From Burkholderiales bacterium (GTDB lineage: Bacteria > Pseudomonadota > Gammaproteobacteria > Burkholderiales > Burkholderiaceae_C), in contig CANNRR010000016.1 in assembly GCA_947508055.1 (NCBI GenBank), forward strand, positions 1 through 39,657: a stretch of DNA of 39,657 bases, in the 5' to 3' direction. Below, piece by piece: positions 15,139-24,600 of this stretch; positions within the stretch are counted from its first letter, which is position 1; each line of letters begins with the position of its first letter. The notes beneath the pieces are model-generated. The model saw only the letters and a list, made by a program, of their open reading frames with translations. It had not been told where the DNA came from and did no database searches. Made by a program: the position numbers and the translations under genes.

Positions 15139-15349
15139 GCAACAACATACGCTGTGGATCCGCCCGGTGCAGGATGAGATTGGCAACCCGGTAGGCCAGG
15201 ATGTTGGTCTTGCCTGATCGTGCTCCGGCAATGATCAGCAAGGGGCGTGTATCTTCACTGCCGCCTCCAAGACCATGTTCGACGGCCTGGCGTTGCTCTG
15301 CATTGAGCGTTTCGAACGGGTCGGTTTCGACGACTGCAGAGGATGGCAT
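15137..15349 (-). pseudogene. UvrD/Rep-type helicase, N-terminal stump
   Basis: The first 70 residues, from the ATG at 15349, match the start of superfamily 1A helicases: DPFETLNAEQRQAVEHG (Q motif), LLIIAGARSGKTNILAYRVANLIL (Walker A) and DPQRMLLLT. The Walker A motif reads GARSGKT, whereas GAGSGKT is usual. After MLLLT the homology stops and the frame ends in about 18 unrelated residues near 15137. Motifs Ia to VI are absent, so this is a dead fragment. It converges on the ferredoxin gene, and the two meet at the presumed deletion point. Confidence 0.8.
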
Positions 15350-15453
15350 GGTTGAGGAAAATTCGAGTAAGGCGGACGCAATCGATACTGTACATTACTA
15401 AGTGTTTATTGTCCCTCGGTGAATTCATCCATTGGAGCCGTGCATGCCCATCG

Positions 15454-16401
15454 CTATGGGCCAGAAAATGGAATATTCATGTCCTGCGGGTCATCAAAGT
15501 GAGCCTCTACATCGCTGGGAAGCAATTGAATAGTGGCTCGCAAACCCGGGACTGCACCCATTAAAGCCTGTTCGACACTGCTGCGAACTTCGGCGGCGCG
15601 ACCCAAGGTCCAGTTGGATGGCATGTGCATGTGCAAGTCCACAAAACGGCGTTGCCCCGAGCGTCGCGTCATGACATGGTCAAAACGGATGGTTTGCTGA
15701 TCAAAGGAATCAAGTGTTTTCTGGATCTCTCGGAGAACGTCAGGCTCAACTGCCTCGTCCATTAGTCCCTGCGAAGATCGCCACATCAGGCGGCCGCCTT
15801 CCCAGAGAATATTCAATGCAACACCAATGGCAGCCAACGCATCCAACCAGAGCCAGCCAGTCACGACCACCCCGACAAGACCAACCACCACACCCACCGA
15901 TGTCCAGACATCGGTGACCAGATGCCTGGCATCGGCTTCCATTGCAATAGAGCGATGCACCTTGGCTGAGCTGAACATTACCCATGCCAGCAATCCGTTG
16001 AGAGCGGAACTCAGCACCGACAAGGACAAACCCCAGCCCAACTCCTGTAGTGGTTGTGGTTCAAAGAGTCGGTATGCTGCCGCCAAGATGATGCCCACCG
16101 CTACGCCAACGATCAGGATGCCTTCAAAACCGGACGAAAAATACTCCGCCTTGGTGTGCCCGTAAGGATGATCCTCATCTGCAGGACGTTGCGCAATCGT
16201 CACCATCATCAATGCAAAAATGGCGCTTGCCAGGTTCACAAACGACTCCATCGCGTCTGACAACAACCCGACCGAATCGGTGACGTACCAAGCCAGCGTC
16301 TTCAGCGAAATTGTGATGACGGCCACTGTAATCGATGTCCACAGCAACCGCTTTGGGTTCAGGAAGTGAATCGGCAATAGCGAGATCATGGGCAAAGACA
16401 A
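15454..16401 (-). CDS. cation diffusion facilitator (CDF) metal exporter, FieF-like
   Basis: The 315-residue protein has six membrane helices starting at about residue 18. Metal-site residues are visible in TM2 (SDAMESFVNL), and the TM5 motif is HLVTDVWTSVGV. The cytoplasmic loop HPYGHTKAEYFSSGFEG is the family signature. The C-terminal regulatory domain is of the ferredoxin-like ZT-dimer type (FDHVMTRRSGQRRFVDLHMHMP). CDF proteins export Zn2+, Fe2+, Co2+ or Cd2+ by proton antiport. The SD and HxxxD arrangement is compatible with Zn/Fe. No metal-responsive regulator is adjacent. Confidence 0.93.
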   Translation of the reverse strand: MSLPMISLLPIHFLNPKRLLWTSITVAVITISLKTLAWYVTDSVGLLSDAMESFVNLASAIFALMMVTIAQRPADEDHPYGHTKAEYFSSGFEGILIVGVAVGIILAAAYRLFEPQPLQELGWGLSLSVLSSALNGLLAWVMFSSAKVHRSIAMEADARHLVTDVWTSVGVVVGLVGVVVTGWLWLDALAAIGVALNILWEGGRLMWRSSQGLMDEAVEPDVLREIQKTLDSFDQQTIRFDHVMTRRSGQRRFVDLHMHMPSNWTLGRAAEVRSSVEQALMGAVPGLRATIQLLPSDVEAHFDDPQDMNIPFSGP

Positions 16402-16485
16402 CTCTTTCCGATGCTGAAAAAACTATTTTTGAACAGCGCAATATTGGCGGGGGTTTGAAGCAGTTGGTGAACTTTACCCCAGAAA

Positions 16486-16541
16486 ATTAACAGGGAACTT
16501 TTGCTGACCTAACAGGGAATTGCAAAGCACATTGCAGGGAA
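16486..16541 (+). repeat. copy B of the two-copy repeat: three CAGGGAA elements at exact 22-bp intervals
   Basis: CAGGGAA occurs at 16491, 16513 and 16535, exactly two helical turns apart. The first two with their flanks match the segment at 3503-3535 in 26 of 32 positions. Same orientation, 13 kb apart. It lies just downstream of the higA stop codon. The regular spacing is typical of iterons or of multi-repeat IS ends. Confidence 0.55.
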
Positions 16542-16543
16542 CC

Positions 16544-16882
16544 TCATGCGCCTTTCCTGGCGTTGCTGAAGTCGTACGGATCACCTGTTGGAACTCGGGC
16601 AGGCGCTAGCTCCAGCTTGATACGACGGCCAAGTGCCGCCGCCGCACCGGCCAAAGTAGTCAAAGTCAGACTGGTGTCGTTCTCATCAAGCAAGCGGTTG
16701 AGGGAGGCGCGGCTGGTTCGCATCTTCTTCGCCATCGCGGTCTTGGTCAACTTTTGAGCCGACATCTCCTGCTCGATTTGCCAGGAAATCACCCGCTTTA
16801 CCGCCACCGCGGTTACCTCTTCGAGCACGCCCTCCTCAGCGAGGAAGTCATCGAAATCGCCTCCAATATTTTGCTTTTTCAT
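16544..16882 (-). CDS. higA: XRE/HigA-type antitoxin
   Basis: I start it at the ATG at 16882, which overlaps the toxin stop as ATGA; the longer open frame lies inside the toxin gene. The 112-residue protein has an acidic N-terminus (GGDFDDFLAEEGVLEEVT) and then an HTH domain: LTKTAMAKKMRTSRASLNRLLDE, with a SLTLTTLAGAAAALGRRIKLEL tail. This is the Fis-like or XRE antitoxin that accompanies Gp49-like toxins. It should neutralise the toxin and autorepress the operon by binding the palindrome upstream of higB. Confidence 0.88.
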   Translation of the reverse strand: MKKQNIGGDFDDFLAEEGVLEEVTAVAVKRVISWQIEQEMSAQKLTKTAMAKKMRTSRASLNRLLDENDTSLTLTTLAGAAAALGRRIKLELAPARVPTGDPYDFSNARKGA

Positions 16883-17235
16883 TTTTGTCTCTTCAAAAGT
16901 TTGAGCCGCTCCTTGGCCAAGTCCAATTCCGGTTTGGGAGTCTTCTGCTCCTTCTTGATGAATCCGTGGAGGAGCACCATCGTGTCGCCATCGAGTACAA
17001 ACAACACCCGGGCGATGCGTGTACTCAACCGCGTGCGGACTTCCCAAATTCCACTATCCAAATGAGCGACCAACGGCATGCCGAGGGGCCACCCAAACTG
17101 TACAGTCTTGATGTCTTCACCGATGGACTTACGGTCAACGACTGGGAGGTCCTTCAGCCATTCACGAACCGGCTCACCGCCGGCATCCGTCTTGAAAAAC
17201 CGCGCACCTAAGGTCGGGGGTGATTTCTTCTCCAT
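16879..17235 (-). CDS. higB: RelE/HigB-type toxin, phage-derived Gp49-like
   Basis: The 118-residue protein carries the Gp49-like (PF05973) pattern: REWLKDLPVVDRKSIGEDIKTVQFGWPLG, where the two halves REWLKDLPVVD and IGEDIKTVQFGWPLG are typical, then LDSGIWEVRTRLSTRIARVLFVLDGDTMVLLHGFIKKEQKTP. The final HGFxKKxxKTP with its following A-x-x-R is the family hallmark. These toxins are ribosome-dependent or free mRNA interferases that halt translation. Toxin precedes antitoxin, as is usual for HigBA. The predicted promoter puts the transcription start almost at the ATG. Confidence 0.9.
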   Translation of the reverse strand: MEKKSPPTLGARFFKTDAGGEPVREWLKDLPVVDRKSIGEDIKTVQFGWPLGMPLVAHLDSGIWEVRTRLSTRIARVLFVLDGDTMVLLHGFIKKEQKTPKPELDLAKERLKLLKRQK

Positions 17236-17240
17236 GGTCT

Positions 17241-17268
17241 AGTGTATCAATTTTGGTACGTTTGGCAA
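17241..17268 (-). promoter_or_regulatory. higBA promoter with overlapping operator
   Basis: On the minus strand TTGCCA (17263-17268) and TACACT (17241-17246) are spaced by 16 bp. GTACCAAAATTGATAC (17244-17259) is a 16-bp near-perfect palindrome covering the spacer and part of the -10 box. This is a classical autoregulation layout. Only five bases separate the -10 box from the higB ATG, so the transcript is predicted to be leaderless. Confidence 0.6.
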
Positions 17269-17431
17269 ATCTGAATGATGAGACGCTCCAGGCCCACCCT
17301 ATTTGGAGCGCCACTTGGCCAGCAATCGCGTCTGCAGGGATTTGCGCTCCGGCGACAGTCTTGCGCGTCGCGTGGCGATGCGCTCGGAAATTTCACGTTG
17401 ACGACTCGGGCCAACCCAAGCATGCCGACAA

Positions 17432-19798
17432 TCAAATCAGCATTTCGCTTGTCCTGTAGCCCATCGCCCGGTACCCCACCTGTCGCTTCGCCCACATGCG
17501 TAGCAGTGCCGGATGACCGGAGTCCACGAAGTCGATGATCTTTACAGTGGTCTTTTCAGCATGGTCGCGGTGAAGGCGACCCGCATATTGCTGGAGGGTG
17601 CCCTTCCACGATACGGGCATCGCCAAGACCAGAGTATCCAGAGCTGGGTGATCAAAGCCCTCCCCCACCAGTTTTCCGGTCGACAGCAAAACTCGTGGCG
17701 CATTACCGGGCAAGGCGTTGAGTGACTCCACCAACGTGCTGCGCTGTTTCTTTGACATCCGACCGTGCAAAACGAAGGGCTCAACATCCTTGTCTGCCAG
17801 TGCTTTTTGGATTGCAGTCAGATGCTCCGTCCGTTCAGTCAGCACCAGAACTTTCCTTCCCGCCCGATACGCCGCTTCGATTTCTGCCGCAATGGCATCC
17901 GTGCGGGCGTCATCATTTGCCAGTAACTTGAAAATATCCTGGATTCCAGCATCCTGAACGGTTTCAATCCGGCGGTCTCGGTACCGAGGAACCACCTCCA
18001 GATCCTGCGGTGCGCTCAGCGGTCTGGCAGCCGAGTGTCGAATCGGGCCACATTGCATGAATATGATGGGTTGCTGTCCATCGCGGCGAATCGGTGTTGC
18101 AGTTAGCCCCAATACGTACTTGGCTTTGACCCGCTTCAGGATGGCGTCAAATGAGACGGCACCAACGTGATGGCATTCGTCAATGATCACCTGCCCGTAG
18201 GATTCCACTATCGGGTTGACCTCCCCTTGGCGGGAAAGTGACTGCATCACGGCGATGTCAATTTTTCCGGTGGGCTTGGACTTGCCGCCGCCGATGACTC
18301 CGACATAGCCCTTATCCAGAGTCAGGAAGGCTTGTAGTCGCTCCTGCCACTGCTTAAGGAGCTCGGTGCGATGAACCAATATGAGCGTATTGACGCCACG
18401 CTTGGCAATCAGCGCAGCAGCAGTCACCGTCTTGCCAAACGCAGTTGGGGCGCAAAGCACGCCGGCATCGTGTTTGGCCACCTCCTGCACCGCGACCTCC
18501 TGATCAGCTCGGAGTTTGCCCGTAAACGTCAGTTCCAATGGGCTGCCATTGGAGCGCTCATCGACCAATTCGCATTGAATTCCATTGTCCCGAAGCAATT
18601 CTTTTGCTGCATCAAGGCAGCCACGCGGCAACCCGATGTGATTGGGAAAGTTTACTGCACAGCCAATGACTCTGGGAACATTCCAAACTGAAAATCGCAT
18701 CGCCTGTGCTTTGAAAAATTCCGGGTTTTGGAAGGCCGCCAGCCGAATCAGGCGGTTGGCAAGAGACTGCGGCAATGCCTTCTTTTCAAAATAGATCAGA
18801 TTCGACAGGGTTGCTGTCAACACAGACGGCAGCGGCACGGTCAATTTCCTGGACGCTGTGGCCACTTTCTTCCAAGGCTCGTTGAGGTCCTCTTCGTCGA
18901 TGAACGTCACATCCAGCGGGTGGACCCCACCGGTTGCCCGCAGGATAGTTGGTTCGATATCCTGAACGGCCATCTGAACAACTCCCGCCAAATATGCCCA
19001 CTGGTCCGGAAATGGCCTGAAGTCAGCATCGACAAATACGCTGCATCCCGACTCACGAGGTGCCTTTTGCAGCGGCAAGGCAATCAGATTACCGAATCCT
19101 CCCTTAGGCATGACATCCTGATTGGGAAACAATCGGTCATACGATTCCAACTTGAGTTGCCGGGTTCTTGAACAAGCATGGCTGATGATGGCGGTCCCCA
19201 GACGACGGGCATCGCGGGCCAATGGCCGTCCGTCAAAGAAAATCCAGGCGTGTGCACCTGAGCCGGAGCGAGAAATTTCGATGGCAACCGGTACCCCAAG
19301 GTCATCACAGGACTTTTTGAAGGCACTGACATCCTGCCGCCATTCCGCATCATCGAAATCTGCCGCCAGGAAATGGCAGGTTTCATCGGCCAGCAACGGA
19401 TAGACGCCTATGGTTTGCTCGCCCGCAAGATGGTCATAAAACACATCGTCAGAAAGCTGAACGAACTGCCGATTGCTGCAATCTGCACATTTGATGCGCG
19501 GCTTCTCACAAACACCCGCAAGCCATTCATTCGCGCAGGCTGGGGAATAGCCAGCCTTACCACTTGCCCTGCTCTGCCAGCGCACAGGGAATAAATCCTG
19601 GCGACCTCGAAAAAGGCGCTTGAACAACCCAATTTTTTGTTCAATGCTCAGCCGATTCTGGCTTCGCACGCCCTCCAACTTTTCCTCAGATCGGACGGAC
19701 TTTCGCCATTCGATCCCGTTGGCCTCAAGCAACGCTGTAAGTCGAGCATTTTCCTCTTCTAAATCTTCAACGGTGACTTGGATTGGTTGGTGAGTCAT
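17432..19798 (-). CDS. TOTE-type primase-helicase (AEP primase domain fused to SF2 helicase)
   Basis: The 788-residue protein starts with a short coiled coil (EDLEEENARLTALLEANGIEW), followed by a zinc-binding Cys cluster (C88, C97, C104, C107). An archaeo-eukaryotic primase-like domain carries the catalytic DFDD at 147-150 and SGSGAHAWIFF at about 178-188. The second half is a superfamily 2 helicase: CAPTAFGKT (Walker A), IDECHHVG (motif II), GLTATPIRRDG (III) and QYAGRLHRDH (VI). This architecture is the one named TOTE conflict system, predicted to act against invasive nucleic acids. The usual partner nuclease or transposon-related genes are not seen beside it. No good ribosome site precedes the ATG. 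Confidence 0.85.
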   Translation of the reverse strand: MTHQPIQVTVEDLEEENARLTALLEANGIEWRKSVRSEEKLEGVRSQNRLSIEQKIGLFKRLFRGRQDLFPVRWQSRASGKAGYSPACANEWLAGVCEKPRIKCADCSNRQFVQLSDDVFYDHLAGEQTIGVYPLLADETCHFLAADFDDAEWRQDVSAFKKSCDDLGVPVAIEISRSGSGAHAWIFFDGRPLARDARRLGTAIISHACSRTRQLKLESYDRLFPNQDVMPKGGFGNLIALPLQKAPRESGCSVFVDADFRPFPDQWAYLAGVVQMAVQDIEPTILRATGGVHPLDVTFIDEEDLNEPWKKVATASRKLTVPLPSVLTATLSNLIYFEKKALPQSLANRLIRLAAFQNPEFFKAQAMRFSVWNVPRVIGCAVNFPNHIGLPRGCLDAAKELLRDNGIQCELVDERSNGSPLELTFTGKLRADQEVAVQEVAKHDAGVLCAPTAFGKTVTAAALIAKRGVNTLILVHRTELLKQWQERLQAFLTLDKGYVGVIGGGKSKPTGKIDIAVMQSLSRQGEVNPIVESYGQVIIDECHHVGAVSFDAILKRVKAKYVLGLTATPIRRDGQQPIIFMQCGPIRHSAARPLSAPQDLEVVPRYRDRRIETVQDAGIQDIFKLLANDDARTDAIAAEIEAAYRAGRKVLVLTERTEHLTAIQKALADKDVEPFVLHGRMSKKQRSTLVESLNALPGNAPRVLLSTGKLVGEGFDHPALDTLVLAMPVSWKGTLQQYAGRLHRDHAEKTTVKIIDFVDSGHPALLRMWAKRQVGYRAMGYRTSEMLI

Positions 19799-20288
19799 GG
19801 CATGACACTAAGAGCTATCCACAGAATACAGGAGCCTACAGATATGCACGTTGGGCCGTCCTCGGGGTAATCGAAGTCGCGGCAAAGTTTTGCCCATGCC
19901 ACTTAAGCAATCCCTGAAGTCGTTTGGCTCAACTACTCGTATTGGGCCATGGCGGAACTTAAATTTTCCGTAGAAAGCTTTCAACAGCTGCCGAGGCAAT
20001 ACTGATGAGGGCTAAAGGCACGCTTATAAACTCAAAAAGTGCAAGAACAAGCCCCTGCATTAATGCGTGCAGTTTCAATTCATGCTCCGGCTCTTCAAGA
20101 AGGTTGTATGTGGTCTTCACATTGGGGAGCTTACAAGCCAACTGGTCTCATTGCAAACAACTCCTGAAGCTCACTAATCAACTGCTTCATGCCAGCCTCT
20201 TAAAAATCTGCCTTTCATGACGATTCATAGAGCCTTCGGCGCCCTCATTGTCGGGAACTGTGCAACCGTTTCCGATAGACTTCCCCGC
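19799..20288. other. 490-base gap with a possible frameshifted small membrane ORF
   Basis: On the minus strand an ATG at 20190 with AAGAGG upstream opens MKQLISELQELFAMRPVGL and stops at 20131. An overlapping frame from 20141 continues (TTG start) as 60 residues, with a hydrophobic span LVLALFEFISVPLALISIASAAV, to a stop at 19959. Joined by one frameshift they would make a protein of about 79 residues. This may be a broken small gene or chance. Nothing else is visible in the gap. Confidence 0.25.
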
Positions 20289-20678
20289 ATGCCAGCGGAC
20301 AAACCCTGCCCCTTCTGCACCCTGCCTCCCGAACGCGTCGTGCTGCGAAACGCGTCGGGCGTGCTGGTGCGTGACGGGTATCCGGTATCTCCGGGGCACA
20401 GCCTGGTGATTCCGCACCGGCACACCGGCTCCTACTTTGACCTGACAGAGGCCGAACGTATCGACCTGCTGGCCCTTCTGGACCAGGCCAAGCAGCAACT
20501 TGATGCGCTGCACGCGCCGCAGGGCTACAACATCGGCATAAACGACGGGGCAGCTGCCGGGCAGACCGTGCCGCACCTGCACATTCACCTGATTCCCCGC
20601 TACACCGACGACCTGCCCGACCCGCGAGGCGGGGTGCGGTGGGTGATTCCGGACAAAGCGGTTTACTGGCAACCGTGA
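20289..20678 (+). CDS. HIT family hydrolase
   Basis: The protein has 129 residues and starts at MPADKPCPFC (ATG at 20289); the 24 codons upstream in frame are not conserved. It has the N-terminal CPFC zinc pair, the GYPVSPGHSLVIPHRHTGSYFDLT core and the histidine triad HLHIHLIPR near residue 101. HIT proteins hydrolyse or transfer nucleotides from dinucleoside polyphosphates and nucleotidylated conjugates. Its stop codon shares a base with the next start (TGATG), so it is translationally coupled to the phosphorothioate-dependent endonuclease. Coupling to a restriction enzyme suggests an accessory role in nucleotide or end processing. Confidence 0.92.
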   Translation: MPADKPCPFCTLPPERVVLRNASGVLVRDGYPVSPGHSLVIPHRHTGSYFDLTEAERIDLLALLDQAKQQLDALHAPQGYNIGINDGAAAGQTVPHLHIHLIPRYTDDLPDPRGGVRWVIPDKAVYWQP

Positions 20679-21607
20679 TGCCAGCTATCCATACCGCCGC
20701 AGATATTCTGCAAACCTTTGCCACTATCCGCATGGCACCGGTCGGGGGTGGTCGGGCGGTGCACAAACCCTTGCTCATCCTCTTCTGGCTGGGGCGGCTG
20801 CAGCGCAACGAGCCGCGCACCGCAGCGTTTGCAGATGTGGAGGCTGCTTTCAAGCAATTGCTGACCGAATTCGGCACCGCCAGCGCGCCTGCTACCCGCC
20901 AGCTGCCGTTCTGGCATTTGTGCAACGATGCCGGCGGCAACATTTGGCAACTGGAATCCGCCGGTGGTATTGCCATTGCGACACAGGGCCCTGCGCCTGG
21001 CGTTACCTGGTTCAGGGCTGAATGCGTGCGGGCTGGCTTTGCACCGGCGGTGGATGCGCTTTTGCGCTCCGACCAAGCGCTGTGCGCCGGCCTGGCGCGG
21101 CAACTGTTGCAACATCACTTTCCGGAAACGCTGCACCTGGACATTGCGACGCAGACCGGGCTGGACCTGAACGAACCCGCCATTGTTGCCAGCGCCACAC
21201 TGCCAGGCCGCAGGCGCGACCCCGCTTTCCGCGAGCGGGTGCTGCGTGCATACGAGTACCGCTGCTGTGTGTGCGGGTTCGACCTGCGTATCGGCAACAT
21301 CAGCGCCGGGCTGGAGGCTGCGCATATCCAGTGGTTTACCGCCGATGGGCCGGACGTGGAGAGCAACGGTATGGCCATGTGCTCCCTGCACCACAAGATA
21401 TTTGACCTGGGTGCATTCACCGTTCAACCCGCCAACCTGTCGATCGTCTTCAGCCAGAACCTGCAACTGGGCGACGCCACCCGCTCAAACCTGCTGTCGT
21501 ACCACGGGGCCGGCATCATCCGGCCGCAGAGCGCGGCCTATGCACCGCAGAAGGCGTACCTGGATTGGCATGCGAAGGAAGTGTTTAAGGCGCCAGGGCG
21601 GGATTGA
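20678..21607 (+). CDS. phosphorothioated-DNA-binding HNH restriction endonuclease (ScoMcrA-like)
   Basis: I take the ATG at 20678 (TGATG overlap). The 309-residue product has an N-terminal sulfur-binding-domain-like region (HKPLLILFWLGRLQRN, then RQLPFWHLCNDAGGNIW), which in ScoMcrA-type enzymes recognises phosphorothioate DNA. A C-terminal HNH nuclease follows: YEYRCCVCGFDLRIGN, the catalytic GLEAAHIQWF, then GMAMCSLHHKIFDLGAF. No SRA domain is visible. It would cut DNA that carries phosphorothioate (and possibly methyl) marks, a type IV restriction activity. No dnd or ssp modification genes are in the window, consistent with a stand-alone enzyme that attacks foreign modified DNA. Confidence 0.85.
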   Translation: MPAIHTAADILQTFATIRMAPVGGGRAVHKPLLILFWLGRLQRNEPRTAAFADVEAAFKQLLTEFGTASAPATRQLPFWHLCNDAGGNIWQLESAGGIAIATQGPAPGVTWFRAECVRAGFAPAVDALLRSDQALCAGLARQLLQHHFPETLHLDIATQTGLDLNEPAIVASATLPGRRRDPAFRERVLRAYEYRCCVCGFDLRIGNISAGLEAAHIQWFTADGPDVESNGMAMCSLHHKIFDLGAFTVQPANLSIVFSQNLQLGDATRSNLLSYHGAGIIRPQSAAYAPQKAYLDWHAKEVFKAPGRD

Positions 21608-21623
21608 AATGTATTCGCTACGC

Positions 21624-21673
21624 TTTTTATAGCTGCTTGCGCACATCCCAAAAGGGCTAACGCTCAATTTGGC
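21624..21673 (+). repeat. dispersed 42-nt-core repeat, intergenic copy 1
   Basis: The segment contains ATAGC (21629), CGCA (21640), AGGGCT (21653) and ATTT (21667). The spacing N6, N9, N8 between these blocks is identical in two other copies in the window (30162-30203 minus, 33384-33425 plus). It lies between converging genes. From memory, sequences of this kind are abundant in Comamonadaceae genomes. Confidence 0.7.
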
Positions 21674-21696
21674 CCATAAACTCACTCCCACCCCTT

Positions 21697-24600
21697 TCAG
21701 CCACGCAACACGCTGAACTTTCGAAACAGTTCAGCCGTCAGAGGCTTATCAAGCCGCCAGGCAATAGAAATCGGCCGGTCGCTCTCATGGGAAACAAGTC
21801 GAACGGGGCCCACCGCCACATAGGCCGCATCACGGTCTTCGCGAACGAACAGTTGAAACTTCCAGCCATTTGCCGGGCTATCGGTGTAGCGTCGCCCAGA
21901 ATTGTTGTTAGGCCCAGCGCGGTTTTGCGTTTGCCAGTGGAACAGTTCCGGGCTGATAGCGTAGTCCTTGTACTGAACGCGCTCGTCAAACCCTTCGCTT
22001 TTGTCCAGAGTCACGAATAGAACTTCAGTCATGGCCTCCGTTAACGGCAAGCAACCACTGTCGGAAAGTGGGCGTGCAGTGGGCGTCAGGTAACCAACAG
22101 CCGACAAAATCTCAGCCCGCGTATACCGTCCGTGCAGCGCCAGCGTCCAACCGGCCGGCGCACCGGGCAAAGGCACCGGCTCCAACGCACTACGCTCTTG
22201 GAGAATGCCAACGATTTCTTGCAACTCAGCACGCGCCACGGGGTTGGCAAAGACGAGCGATAGAAATTGATCAGGGGCGATGACTTCCGTTCGCGTGGGC
22301 AGCAATTGGTAAGCCAGCATTTGGACTCGGCGTGCGTCGATGGCCCCGCCCGACAGTGCGACCTTCCAGGCAGCCAGCAGCGTAGGATCATTGGCATGCA
22401 GCACACTGAAAATCCGCCGCACCAAGTCGGCTTCGCGCGGACCCAATGGCACGGGCTCCAGATTCACTCTGCGCTTCAGGCTAGTCCAAGAGCGGGCATT
22501 GGTGCCACCGGTGTAAATGTCACTCAATTCCAATTGGCTATCGAGCAAAAAGTTGCGTAGCAACAAGGACGCTCCGCTTTGCAGTGCAGCCCATGCTGCC
22601 AACTCAGCGCACAAGCGAACCACATTCAAATTCAGCGCCTGTTGTAAGTTGCTTAGAACCCGTTCGCGCGCTACCCTGTCGAACTGAATATGGACACCCG
22701 CCGGGAGCGTGCTGAACCCATTGGCCACCGCGTCGGCAATCTGACGGCGGCTACTTCCCGTAATTGACCGAAGCAGCACATCAAAGCGAAATTCGTTGTT
22801 GTACAGGCCGACAAAGTCCAGCACCAAGCACGCCTCTTTACCCTTTGCGAGCCGCAGGCCCCGGCCGATCTGCTGCTGAAAAACAACGGGGCTTTGGGTG
22901 GGGCGTAGCAGGAGAATGGCATTTGCATCTGGGATGTCAATGCCTTCATTGAACACGTCACAGCTGCAAATCATCTTCAGCGCACCGTGGCTGAGTTGTT
23001 GCACGGCGGCCGTTCGCGCATCCTGCGAGTCAGCACCAGTCAGCGCCACAGCAGGCAAGCCTGAACGGTTGAAAAAGTCGGCCATGAAATGCGCATGGGC
23101 CACACTCACGCAAAAGGCCAAGCCCTTGAGGGCGTTCAGGTCAGCCACATAGGCATTCAGCGCATTGACCACCGTTCTGGCGCGCACTGCGTTGCCCGAA
23201 ACGATATTGGAAAGCTGAGCCACCTCCGATCCACGTCCCCACTCCACGGTGGTCATGTCGGTCTCGTCTGCGGTTGCGTAGTATTCAAACGGGGTAAGCA
23301 ACTGCTGGTCCAGTGCATCCCAAAGCCGCAGCGACACTGCGGGCGAACCGTCTGGGCGGCTGTCAAAGTAGTGCATTAGGCTTTGGCCGTCCGAGCGGTC
23401 GGGGGTGGCAGTCAGCCCGAGCAGATAGTGCGGCTGCACCGCTCCAATAAACTGATCAAAGGTTGTGGCTGGCAAGTGGTGCACCTCGTCCACGATGACG
23501 ATTCGCCAAAAATGGCCGCCCAGTTGCGCCACCAAGCGTCGACCATGCACCGTGTTGATCGTGGCAAAGATGTGCTCGTATTGCGAAGGCGTGTTGTCGC
23601 CGTCCAGCAGTTCACCAAACGCTGGGTCTCGCAATACTTGGCGAAAGGTCGATAGCGCCTGCGTCAGAATTTGGGCTCGGTGCGCGATAAACAATAGCTT
23701 CGGTGCGGCACCCTCTTCCTCACGCAGCCGCAAGTAGTCAAACGCCGCCACCACAGTCTTGCCAGTACCTGTGGCCGCCACCACCAAATTGCGGCGACGT
23801 CCCAGCCGCCGCTCGGCAGCCAACTGGTCAAGCATTTCTTGCTGGTAGGACTTGGGTCGTAAATCAAACCAAGTTTGTAGTGCCACCACGTTACTGGCCG
23901 CGATGGAAGCGTTTCCACCACGGCCACGTTCGTTGGCCAGCGCACGCACTAAAGCTTCACGGTGCTGGTCGTTACTGGGGTCGTAGGGCTGGAATTCCTT
24001 GTCATTCCAAAGCGTCTCGAAATTGGCAACCGCAGCGGCGAACAAGGGCGAACCACTGGCTTGGGCAAACTTCACCGTCCATTCGATGCCGCCAATCAAT
24101 GCGGATTCGGACAGGTTGGCGCTTCCAACGAAGGCAGTGCCAAATTGGGTGACGCGATGAAAAATCCATGCCTTGGCGTGGAGGCGTGTACGGCGTCCAT
24201 CAAGCGAGATCCGCAACTCAACGCCAGGCAACTTGGCAAACGCATCCACCGCACGCACCTCGGTCGCACCAATGTAAGTGGTCGTCAGTATTCGGAACTC
24301 TGTCTTCGGATTGCCATGCGCATCGAGCGCAGTGACTTGTTCCAAGACATCGAGCAATTTGCGTACGCCGCTCCAGGTAATGAAACTGACCAGAATGTCC
24401 ACCCGATCGACCTCGCGCAACTCGGCGCGCAATTCATTCAGCAGTGACGGGTCGGCTCTGGCAGACGTAAACAGCCAGGGGTGGCGCAACCCCGTGGCGG
24501 GCATCAACACTTCGGTATTGGGTGCATGAATCGACTTGAGTAACTGCGCTGGCATGGCCGGCAGACGCTCACCCTGGCCACTTGGGCGCAGTTGCATCAG

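Noticed and set aside
17299-17420. Start-less minus-strand frame ending RLSPERKSLQTRLLAKWRSK
   Set aside because: The LSPER-xx-L pattern recalls NRPS linkers, but about 40 codons without a start and overlapping the TOTE gene end are too little to call.
20663-21466. Minus-strand frame of 267 codons opposite the HNH endonuclease
   Set aside because: Antisense of a gene with intact HNH motifs; no family character.
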